Shown here: positions 1 through 6,165 of the stretch, piece after piece
How the letters are laid out: every line of letters starts with the position of its first letter
Numbering within the stretch: position 1 is the first letter of the stretch
Assembly (NCBI GenBank): GCA_903970295.1
Contig: CAJCHQ010000692.1
Location: 1 to 6,309, forward strand
Direction of reading: 5' to 3'
Origin: Bryobacterales bacterium
Lineage (GTDB): Bacteria > Cyanobacteriota > Vampirovibrionia > Obscuribacterales > Obscuribacteraceae
DNA length: 6,309 nucleotides
Position numbers and translations under genes: made by a program
The notes under the pieces: model-generated
The model's input: only the letters and a program-made list of their open reading frames with translations
Told to the model about the DNA's origin: nothing
Databases searched by the model: none

Positions 1-1
1 T

Positions 2-1927
2 CAGTATGTCGAGGGATCGCAATCCGGGCCGATGAATATACCGATGTATCGCAATCAAATGGAGCTTCTTACCTTGCGCGCTGCCGCTGCCTGTGCTGAA
101 AAAGACAACCACATGGTGGATAGTGAGCGAGCCAATATCTACATGCGGCTAGCGACTCGTCTGGAAAGCGAGGCGCCTAAGCAAACACTGGATTTATATC
201 AAAAGGCTCTAGCTCTGATACCTGACAGTGATCCGGGTAAAAGTCGGCTGGAACAGAGAATAAGCAATGTGAGAAATACTATTACCTCGTTGGAAAGGAC
301 AGCAACAGTTGAAAAAGATAAGGCTGGGCAGTCACCTGAGGCACTGACACCGGATGAGGTACACGCTTTAGAAGTAAGTGCGGCAAAAGCGAGTCTAGAA
401 GGAATGCGGAAGCAATCTATATTGAACGAAAACAGCCTACAGCCGCATGCTGCTTTCTCATGGTTTCAGCTAGCGCAAACAGAGTCCAACGCGGAGATGC
501 CCGAAAAGGCAGTAGAAGATTTTCGTCACGGACTCCAGATTTACGAGAAAACGGCCAATTCTACAGGCTTTTACTCCGGCATGGTAGCCTCCCGCATTGA
601 CACGATTCCTTCGTTCTGGCAGGCGAAATCTTTGAGTAAACTCGGGCACGCCAAGGATGGAGAGGACTTGATTAAAGAGTCTATTCAGTCGACGACCACA
701 GTCTTCGGCAGCGACAGTCCGGTGACTGCAATCCAGCTGGCAGAGCTTTTTTCGTTTTACATCGACCAGAAACGAGATGTCGAGGCTTTGAAAGTTCTCG
801 ATCAATTGCTGGATTTAAGCATGAGCACCTTCGTGGTTGGGCAACCAAGTGCGTCTGAACAAGTGCAGAATCGAGTAGAGGACTTGGTCCGCGACAAACG
901 CAGATCTTTGGCCCTAAAAATTCTCGATAAAGAGCTGGCCGCCGAGAAAAAGAGTCTTGACTTCGACGACAAGCGCATCGCCGACACCTTGAGTGCAATC
1001 GCGAAATTGCAAGATGATGCTGGTCAAACAGGTGAAGCTGAGAAGAATTTGACTGATGCCTTGAAGATTTATACTAAGTATGTGGGAGCGATCAATCTAG
1101 CCAGTACGCCCGGCGCTTACATTGTTCAAATCTGGAAGAAGAACGGACAACCTGATGCCGATAAAGCTTTCAAGCTCAGGCACATTGCGGTGAATACGGC
1201 ATTGTTACGCAAATTCGGCAGTGCTTCGTTAGCTGACAGGATCGAAAAAAACGACAAATGGCCTGAGGGGTTGGTCGATCCGAATTTCTCGCAGGAGTAT
1301 GGTCACACGGTTGCACGCGATGCACCGATAGTAGAGCAGATAGCCTGGTGGCATAAAGAATTACAGGATGCTTGCGTTGAGGCGCCTTACAGTCGTCGTT
1401 CAGAGCACGCAGCTGGTTATCTTATGGATTTAGCCCTGCAGCAGCGCAACTGGCAAATTTTAGCTGAGTCTGCCATATTAGCAGCCCAGATTTACGAGCA
1501 CACGCCCGATTCCGCTGCTGGTAGACACTCGGGCTGTGTGCCGCCCGACCATACTCGCATGCAATACTATAGTAATGCGATTCTTGCTCATGTGCACATG
1601 GACAAGCTAGATGATGCACAAAAATGGATTGACCGTGCGGACAAGCGCATGGCATGCAAAACTTGCTACGAGTACATTCAGATGGCGATATATGAACTCG
1701 ATTGCGGTGATCGCTCGAAGGCGCAGAAGTTTGCCGAACTGGCCGACGCTGACTTCACTGAACAATATGCGGCGGTGGTCCCTGATGAATCGTTCAGAGT
1801 CTGGAAGCTGCTTGGCCATCCCGAGCGTGCAGATGCGTTGAAAAAAAAGGCGGCGGAGTTTCGGGCTAAGAATGATGCGCAATCGAAGCAAGCTCAAAGC
1901 AGCGCGTTCAAGAATGTTGGATTTTAG
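2..1927 (+). CDS. TPR-repeat protein, 5' end missing (partial)
   Basis: Protein of at least 631 residues built largely of tetratricopeptide-like helix pairs; residues are numbered from the ATG at 32. The frame has no stop between that ATG and the left edge, and the ATG has no well-placed ribosome site (a GAGGGA lies 15 bases away). There is no signal peptide, so the true start is probably outside the window. Helix-pair units with the usual small/aromatic spacing (A..Y, A...Y..AL) appear near residues 34-64, 138-171, 194-227, 230-263, 318-356, 511-541 and 544-577. A charged, less regular stretch lies at 66-135, and the tail is Lys/Gln/Ala-rich. Five of its six cysteines fall in the last third (C448, C502, C542, C545, C558), including a C-x2-C. 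TPR proteins act as protein-binding scaffolds; the partner cannot be inferred. It ends 84 bp before the flavoprotein gene on the same strand, so co-transcription is possible. TPR assignment is fairly sure; function is unknown. Confidence 0.8.
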   Translation, partial: QYVEGSQSGPMNIPMYRNQMELLTLRAAAACAEKDNHMVDSERANIYMRLATRLESEAPKQTLDLYQKALALIPDSDPGKSRLEQRISNVRNTITSLERTATVEKDKAGQSPEALTPDEVHALEVSAAKASLEGMRKQSILNENSLQPHAAFSWFQLAQTESNAEMPEKAVEDFRHGLQIYEKTANSTGFYSGMVASRIDTIPSFWQAKSLSKLGHAKDGEDLIKESIQSTTTVFGSDSPVTAIQLAELFSFYIDQKRDVEALKVLDQLLDLSMSTFVVGQPSASEQVQNRVEDLVRDKRRSLALKILDKELAAEKKSLDFDDKRIADTLSAIAKLQDDAGQTGEAEKNLTDALKIYTKYVGAINLASTPGAYIVQIWKKNGQPDADKAFKLRHIAVNTALLRKFGSASLADRIEKNDKWPEGLVDPNFSQEYGHTVARDAPIVEQIAWWHKELQDACVEAPYSRRSEHAAGYLMDLALQQRNWQILAESAILAAQIYEHTPDSAAGRHSGCVPPDHTRMQYYSNAILAHVHMDKLDDAQKWIDRADKRMACKTCYEYIQMAIYELDCGDRSKAQKFAELADADFTEQYAAVVPDESFRVWKLLGHPERADALKKKAAEFRAKNDAQSKQAQSSAFKNVGF

Positions 1928-2011
1928 GTAATAGCGAACTTTAAACGGATTTGTTCTTGCGAGGCGCGTGGTAAGGTACAAGCGTGGCACTTTGTCCATA
2001 ACCTGGTTGCC

Positions 2012-3337
2012 ATGAGCACTGAATTTGCGGAGCAATCTGTCTTGAAATCGATAGGAATTCTCGGTGGCGGTATAGCTGGTCTCAGCCTGAGCTACTTTTT
2101 GGGAGCCGATACCGAAATACTGGAGCGGGCTTCAGTCACCGGCGGGCTTTGCCGCAGTTATGAAAAAGACGGCTTTTTATTCGACCTGGGCGGACACATT
2201 ATGTTCTCCAAGGACACTGAAATTTTGGACTTAGAGAAAGAACTGTTGAAGGATAATCTCAACGAGCATTATCGGCGCAATTCGATCTGGTTCAAGGGGC
2301 GCTTCGTCAAGTATCCCTTCGAAAATGGTTTGTCGGTTCTGGACAAAGAAGACATTTACGAATGCTTGCATCACTTTATCGAGAATCCACAGCGACCACA
2401 GAACAACTTTGAAGACTGGATCTACAACACTTTCGGCAAAGGCCTTGCCGAAAAATATATGATGCCGTACAACGCCAAGATCTGGAAAACGCCACCCAAT
2501 GAAATGGCTACCGAGTGGGTCGAACGCATTCCGAAGCCACCGATCGAAGATGTGATCAAATCTGCGATCGGCATAGAGACCGAGGGTTACACGCATCAAC
2601 TCTATTTCTATTATCCGAAAGTCGGTGGCTTCGAATCGCTGCCCCGCGCGATCGAGGCTCACGTTAATGAGCGAATCGTGCGTAACTTCGCAGTCGATCG
2701 AATTCGCCGTACCGAGCGCGGGTGGGTAGTCTCGAACGGAAAAGAAGAGCGAGAATACAAGCGAATTATCTGCGCCATGCCGATCTTCGATTTTATCGAA
2801 GCGCTCGATGACGTCGCACCGGAAGTGGTGCGAGCCGTGCAAGCTCTCAAATATAATTCGCTCGTCGTGGTTATGGTCGGACTCAATCGTGAACGCAAAA
2901 CCGATCAGCTGGCTGCTTATTTCCCGCAGCCAGACGTGATTTTTCATCGCCTGGTCTTCTTTGATTATTTCGGCAAGAACTATGTGCCGCCCGGTTGTTC
3001 TTCGATGGTGGCTGAAATTACTGCCAAGGAAGATAGCGCCACCTGGGCTATGACTGACACCGAACTAGGTGCACGCGTAGTCGATGATCTGGCTCGTGAA
3101 GGCTTCCTCGACAAGAAGGAAGTCGTCACAGTCGCTGTCAAACGCACTAAATATGCTTATGCAATTTACGACCTGGATCGCCAGAAGAATCTAGATATCT
3201 TGTACGCCTGGTGCAAAGAGCAGCAGATTGAATTGTGCGGACGCTTCGCCGAATTCGTTTATTACAATTCAGACGGCGTCATCCGTTCGGCTAAAACAGT
3301 CGCCGATCGCATCAAAAGCGAGGCTGTTCATGCCTGA
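2012..3337 (+). CDS. FAD-dependent UDP-galactopyranose mutase-like flavoprotein
   Basis: A 441-residue cytoplasmic flavoprotein of the amine-oxidase/UDP-galactopyranose mutase fold. Seen: dinucleotide-binding GILGGGIAGLS at 15-25, ribose-binding Glu at E38, GGLCRSY at 44-50, and DLGGHIMFS at 58-66 matching the GGH flavin loop of mutases. Further matches are YPFEN at 101-105, YNAKIW at 153-158 followed by EW..R172, YPKVGGF at 200-206, FHR at 310-312 and a C-terminal GRF...Y-Y...D block at 410-421. From memory of the family, the YPF-N, YN-K-W and GGH blocks resemble eukaryotic-type mutases (Aspergillus) more than classical bacterial Glf. Mutases turn UDP-galactopyranose into UDP-galactofuranose, but many bacterial relatives are annotated only as FAD-dependent or protoporphyrinogen-oxidase-like, so the substrate is uncertain. 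ATG 2012 is the first ATG in this frame after the TPR stop; no clear ribosome site precedes it. The 3' end overlaps the GT2 gene by 8 bp, indicating translational coupling and a shared pathway. Flavoprotein call sure; mutase activity inferred. Confidence 0.85.
   Translation: MSTEFAEQSVLKSIGILGGGIAGLSLSYFLGADTEILERASVTGGLCRSYEKDGFLFDLGGHIMFSKDTEILDLEKELLKDNLNEHYRRNSIWFKGRFVKYPFENGLSVLDKEDIYECLHHFIENPQRPQNNFEDWIYNTFGKGLAEKYMMPYNAKIWKTPPNEMATEWVERIPKPPIEDVIKSAIGIETEGYTHQLYFYYPKVGGFESLPRAIEAHVNERIVRNFAVDRIRRTERGWVVSNGKEEREYKRIICAMPIFDFIEALDDVAPEVVRAVQALKYNSLVVVMVGLNRERKTDQLAAYFPQPDVIFHRLVFFDYFGKNYVPPGCSSMVAEITAKEDSATWAMTDTELGARVVDDLAREGFLDKKEVVTVAVKRTKYAYAIYDLDRQKNLDILYAWCKEQQIELCGRFAEFVYYNSDGVIRSAKTVADRIKSEAVHA
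3320..3323 (+). promoter_or_regulatory. Ribosome binding site of the GT2 gene
   Basis: GAGG sits six bases before the ATG at 3330, inside the last codons of the flavoprotein gene. It favours 3330 as the start of the glycosyltransferase over the longer in-frame reading from 3228, whose extra 34 residues look like out-of-frame flavoprotein sequence. Confidence 0.55.
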
Positions 3338-4082
3338 GTCGAGCGAGCCATCGTCCAAGCCTGGCGCAATTGCAGTCAGCGTCGTGATGCCTGTATACAA
3401 CGAGAAAGACTCGATCGAAGCGGCGGTCGAGGAAATCGAGGCGACAGTGATGAAGACTGTGCCGAATTGCGAATTGATTGTCGTGGAAAGCAGCAAAGAC
3501 GGCACACGCGATATTCTGGACAGATTAGCCGCTCGCGAACCGCGCCTGAAAGTTATCCATCAGCCACCTCGAGGACATGGTCCAGCTTTGATTGCGGGAT
3601 TAGATGCGGCCGCTGGGCAATACATCTTTATGGTCGACGGCGATCAGCAAATTCCACTTTCGGCATTCGACTCGCTCTGGCAAGCAATGCCTGGTCATGA
3701 TGCCGTATTCGGTATCAGAACCAAACGGCAGGATCCACCTACTCGTCTGGTCTTGACCAAAATTGTTCGCTATACTCTAGGTTTGAGCTTCGGTGTGAAA
3801 ATCAAAGATGCCAACGTCCCGTTCAAACTGATTCGTCGGGAAGTCTGGCAAGATGCTTCTAGATTGATTCCCAAAGAAACACTTGCTCCCTCGATTTTTC
3901 TCGCTCTATTTGCTGTCAGGCGCGGTTACAAAGTCATTTATGTGCCAGTGCCTCATCGCGAGCGCCAAGCCGGCGAGGGCACGATTCGTCATCTCAATCT
4001 GATCAAAGCTTGCTACAAAGCCTTTCTGCAATTGCTCTCGTTTCGGCAAACGCTTATGTCGGAAGGGCAAAAAGTCAGATAA
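3330..4082 (+). CDS. Family 2 glycosyltransferase, polyprenyl-phosphate-sugar synthase-like
   Basis: A 250-residue GT-A glycosyltransferase. Seen: strand-1 motif VVMPVYNE at 18-25, an E53-S-S-K-D-G-T nucleotide-site motif where most relatives have DDGS.DGT, G82-H-G-P then AL..GLDAA at 86-94, and the metal-binding D103-G-D105 followed by QQ. The acceptor half has D160...PFKLIRREVW (164-173), P-K-E-T at 181-184, RRGYKV at 197-202 and H209...R212..G215.G. This order is that of dolichol/undecaprenyl-phosphate mannose or glucose synthases (DPM1, GtrB/ArnC type), which transfer a sugar from a nucleotide donor to a polyprenyl phosphate at the cytoplasmic membrane face. It has no C-terminal membrane helices, like single-domain DPM1-type enzymes; only an amphipathic tail is visible. 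The start at 3330 overlaps the flavoprotein stop (ATGCCTGA) and has a GAGG site. Donor sugar and acceptor cannot be read from sequence; a non-lipid acceptor remains possible. The 3' end overlaps the convergent zinc-ribbon gene by 8 bp. Confidence 0.88.
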   Translation: MPESSEPSSKPGAIAVSVVMPVYNEKDSIEAAVEEIEATVMKTVPNCELIVVESSKDGTRDILDRLAAREPRLKVIHQPPRGHGPALIAGLDAAAGQYIFMVDGDQQIPLSAFDSLWQAMPGHDAVFGIRTKRQDPPTRLVLTKIVRYTLGLSFGVKIKDANVPFKLIRREVWQDASRLIPKETLAPSIFLALFAVRRGYKVIYVPVPHRERQAGEGTIRHLNLIKACYKAFLQLLSFRQTLMSEGQKVR

Positions 4083-4665
4083 CGTTCTGATATTCGATTT
4101 GCGCTTTGAGATAAGAGATTCGTTCTTTCAGCCGGGAGATTTCTTGCTTGGTCCCTTTGATCGGAGCCAGGCAGACTAAACCCATGCAGTTTATAAACAT
4201 CAATGGTGTCAAAGCAATCACTGTTTTGGTCAGCTCATCGGCGTTGTATTCGTTGTGCGCCTTGATAGAGAGCCAGAAGCCGAAGAAATTGATGGCCAGA
4301 AAAATGAGGCAATGCATATAAAGGAATAGCCGCTCGCGGGCAAGGAGAACGATCATTTTGCCGAGTTCTTCGCGGATCTCCGGTCTGATCTGGCGAATCT
4401 TGTTGGAAACTGCAGCAAAACCGGGAGCTCGGGCGCCGCCGGTAATCGGTCCAGTGACTGGTCCGGTTTGTGGGTCATTGACTTTGAAAGCTTGCGATTG
4501 GGCCCGGGCAAATTGGAAGCCGCCCGTCGCTGGCGCCTGTACATGGGTGTGGTGCCCAGGGGCACCGCATTCACCGCAGAATCGAGCAAACACTGGTACT
4601 GGAGACGCGCAATGCACGCAGCTTCTGGTTCCCGTTGGATGCTTTTGCAACTGTGCCATGGTCAT
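4075..4665 (-). CDS. Zinc-ribbon protein with two membrane helices
   Basis: A 196-residue protein of unknown function, numbered from the ATG at 4665 (an ATG two codons later at 4659 is an equal alternative). Seen in order: a zinc ribbon with C16-x2-C19 and C30-x2-C33; a low-complexity linker with His, Pro, Gly and a short PVTGPITG repeat (about 36-82); a basic/acidic helix at 86-112; two hydrophobic segments at about 113-134 and 148-169; and a charged, heptad-like helix at 170-192 that could form a short coiled coil. The layout suggests a cytosolic ribbon tethered to the membrane, with both ends on the same side. The hydrophobic pair is loosely like the 2TM-type domains of small bacterial membrane proteins, but I cannot name a family. 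An in-frame TTG at 4755 would add 30 basic residues, but it overlaps the predicted -10 box and is rejected. It appears to be a single-gene unit with its own promoter. Confidence 0.8.
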   Translation of the reverse strand: MTMAQLQKHPTGTRSCVHCASPVPVFARFCGECGAPGHHTHVQAPATGGFQFARAQSQAFKVNDPQTGPVTGPITGGARAPGFAAVSNKIRQIRPEIREELGKMIVLLARERLFLYMHCLIFLAINFFGFWLSIKAHNEYNADELTKTVIALTPLMFINCMGLVCLAPIKGTKQEISRLKERISYLKAQIEYQNVI

Positions 4666-4756
4666 ACAATCATCTTTGGTCTTACGCTTGTATCTATACC
4701 GATGGGATCCCTTTTTTGACTGCCCGGGAAAAATTGCCCGCTTGCAACTTCTCAAT

Positions 4757-4786
4757 GTTATACAAATTTAGGAATCGTGGTTGAAA
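4757..4786 (-). promoter_or_regulatory. Candidate promoter of the zinc-ribbon gene
   Basis: On the minus strand a -10 box TATAAC (4762-4757, five of six to consensus, preceded by TG) lies 18 bases downstream of a weak -35 TTTCAA (4786-4781). Transcription would start near 4750, giving a leader of about 85 bases before the ATG at 4665. The -10 is good and the -35 poor, which would fit an activated promoter; this is a by-eye call. Confidence 0.45.
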
Positions 4787-4807
4787 GCAGTGGGGGAATT
4801 CCCACGA
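4775..4807. repeat. Nested inverted repeats beside the promoter
   Basis: Two overlapping inverted repeats share one arm. The inner one pairs GTGGG (4790-4794) with CCCAC (4801-4805) and contains the perfect palindrome GGGAATTCCC at 4794-4803. The outer one pairs TCGTGG (4775-4780) with CCACGA (4802-4807). They straddle and abut the candidate -35 at 4781-4786, a typical place for an activator or repressor site. A role as an operator is inferred; no family is recognised. Confidence 0.4.
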
Positions 4808-4837
4808 AGTGTCTGCCTAAATCCTTAATTCAATGAG

Positions 4838-4867
4838 AAAAGCCTACATGACGGCGGCAGTCGAGGC
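4838..4867 (-). terminator. Weak intrinsic terminator candidate after the GT87 gene
   Basis: Just past the stop of the minus-strand GT87 gene, an interrupted stem pairs GCCT with AGGC (4864-4867 and 4842-4845) and inner GAC with GTC (4860-4862 and 4850-4852). On the minus strand it is followed by TTTT (4841-4838). The stem is short and bulged and the T-run brief, so the call is tentative. Confidence 0.3.
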
Positions 4868-4880
4868 AAGAAATATGATA

Positions 4881-6143
4881 CTAAACTTTCTCTCGGGAGC
4901 CTGCGCTTGTGAACAGAACTGGCAGAGAAAGGCTGAATACGGCTAGGTTCCAGGCGAGGAAGGGTTGTATTCGTGCGATCAAAAATAAACCAAGAACTAA
5001 ATAGAAAATCCAGCTCACGTACGGATAAATAATGAGCAGGAATCTGAGAATCGAGCTTGGCAGGCTTTTTACGGACGCATGCCGGATAAAGGTCCAGCCC
5101 CACAGTCCAGTTACATAAATCAGAACATAATCGCTGCTTTGCGTGTGAGGACTGCTGAATAACATTACAGAAATGGTTAAAGCGACCAGCATTCTGAAAT
5201 AGAAGGGGTCACTCCAGAGGGGCCGAAATCGCCACCAGAGCCATCCCATAGAGATGAGGCCGAGCCCGAGAATAATCGCAGAGAGGAGGGAGCCTACGTC
5301 GGTGTCTTTGCCGTTCATGCAGATCGTCAGCTCGCCGCGAATGTTCTGCATCATGTAGGCGAAGTCAACATGAGAGCCATTGATCTGAATGAAGTCGATC
5401 CAGGATTGGAAAATGTTGCCGCCGAAGGCAGTTACGGAAATAACGCCGATGATTGAAACGGCGATAATCAGCCCCAGTGCAAAGCGCAAACGGCCGACCA
5501 GCAAGCCGACCGTACACAAGGCCGGCAGATATTGAGGTTTGAACAGGCAAAGCGCGAGCGAAAGCCCGGCTAAAAAGAATTTGCGGGCTTCCAGCAGTCG
5601 CCAGAAAAGCAGAGTGGTGAGCAACAGAATAAATGAATTTTGCCCGTGACGAATTGTCGAAAAAGTAGTGCTGGTGCCGACGCATGCCAGGACGCAGCAG
5701 ATTTGTTCGTATTTGCTCGCAAGGCGCTTCAGATCGAGCAAATAAATGCTGCCGGCAAGACAGGCAATGCTCATGGCCGACCACAGCACCCAGGCATGAT
5801 AGACGCTGAAATAAGTGAGCGGCTCGCAAAATAAGAAGAAATGTGGCGGATTGACCGAGAGCATAACCACGTCTGATTTTTTCGGCGCGATCACAGTCGC
5901 CAGAGAACTGAGCTGTGTAGCCACATCGTAAATCGGAGTACCATGCTGAAAGTGATTGCGACAGAGCAAACCGGCGTTGTAGAAGGCATTAAAATCAGCG
6001 AGCAATTGCCGGCCGTCGCCGACAATAACTAACAGCTCTTGCTTCTGATAAAGCTGAACGATCTCGAAGGCTGCTGAAAGCAGCCAAAAAACTAGAAAGG
6101 CAGGCAATGCCAGACGGAGGTAATTTGAGATTCTTGCCTGCAT
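4881..6143 (-). CDS. GT87/DUF2029-type membrane glycosyltransferase
   Basis: A 420-residue integral membrane protein with about ten hydrophobic segments, the first at 9-32. Seen: D50-F-x-x-F-Y-N-A-G after the first helix, then G68-x-P-I-Y-D73, NPPHFFLF at 98-105 followed by PL (108-109), R165-H-G-Q-N-S170, AGL...KPQ at 192-204 and SPHTQSSDY at 331-339. This order matches the GT87 (DUF2029) GT-C family, whose characterised actinobacterial members transfer mannose or arabinofuranose from polyprenyl-phosphate donors on the outer face of the membrane; D50 in the first external loop would be the catalytic-base candidate. Length is normal for the family. The ATG at 6143 is the only good start: an in-frame TAG lies four codons upstream (6155-6153). 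No Shine-Dalgarno is visible. Donor and acceptor are unknown; supply of a polyprenyl-linked sugar by the nearby GT2 enzyme is plausible but unproven. Confidence 0.85.
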   Translation of the reverse strand: MQARISNYLRLALPAFLVFWLLSAAFEIVQLYQKQELLVIVGDGRQLLADFNAFYNAGLLCRNHFQHGTPIYDVATQLSSLATVIAPKKSDVVMLSVNPPHFFLFCEPLTYFSVYHAWVLWSAMSIACLAGSIYLLDLKRLASKYEQICCVLACVGTSTTFSTIRHGQNSFILLLTTLLFWRLLEARKFFLAGLSLALCLFKPQYLPALCTVGLLVGRLRFALGLIIAVSIIGVISVTAFGGNIFQSWIDFIQINGSHVDFAYMMQNIRGELTICMNGKDTDVGSLLSAIILGLGLISMGWLWWRFRPLWSDPFYFRMLVALTISVMLFSSPHTQSSDYVLIYVTGLWGWTFIRHASVKSLPSSILRFLLIIYPYVSWIFYLVLGLFLIARIQPFLAWNLAVFSLSLPVLFTSAGSREKV

Positions 6144-6165
6144 GTTGAGATGCTATTCTTGAAAT
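6144..6165. promoter_or_regulatory. 22-bp divergent start region, possible overlapping promoters
   Basis: All that separates the start codons of two divergent genes. For the rightward gene, an extended -10 TGcTATTCT (6151-6159) would put the transcription start at about the ATG at 6166. For the leftward gene, TAGCAT (6155-6150) with a TTGGCA -35 (6176-6171, 15-base spacing) would start transcription at about the ATG at 6143. Neither gene shows a Shine-Dalgarno, so both messages could be leaderless. The spacing is seen; the promoters are by-eye inferences. Confidence 0.35.

Noticed and set aside
1925..2011. TPR and flavoprotein frames are the same and separated by a single TAG, suggesting a read-through fusion or a broken fusion gene
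   Set aside because: A 28-codon stop-free stretch happens by chance about a quarter of the time, the intervening translation looks non-coding, and the flavoprotein starts at a normal distance from its nucleotide-binding motif.
1928..2011. Promoter for the flavoprotein gene (TTGTTC or TTGCGA with TAAGGT or TACAAG)
   Set aside because: No pairing gives both good boxes and normal spacing; co-transcription with the TPR gene is equally likely.
1607..2035. Minus-strand open frame of 142 codons over the TPR/flavoprotein junction
   Set aside because: Mostly antisense to TPR-repeat coding sequence, basic and domain-free, with no promoter or ribosome site seen.
2231..2947. Long open frame (238 codons) on the minus strand
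   Set aside because: It lies wholly antisense to the flavoprotein gene, whose frame carries clear conserved motifs; the antisense translation shows no recognisable domain. A coding shadow.
3228..3329. 34-residue extension of the GT2 protein
   Set aside because: It lies inside the flavoprotein gene in another frame, and GT2 enzymes of this type start close to the VVMPVYNE strand; ATG 3330 has a GAGG site.
4666..4755. N-terminal extension of the zinc-ribbon protein from a TTG
   Set aside because: The TTG immediately follows the predicted -10 box, leaving no leader, and the added 30 residues are basic without any feature; the ATG at 4665 fits better.
4358..4771. Plus-strand open frame of 137 codons opposite the zinc-ribbon gene
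   Set aside because: Rich in Pro/Gly/Cys from reading the linker backwards; the minus strand has paired C-x2-C motifs, membrane helices and a promoter.
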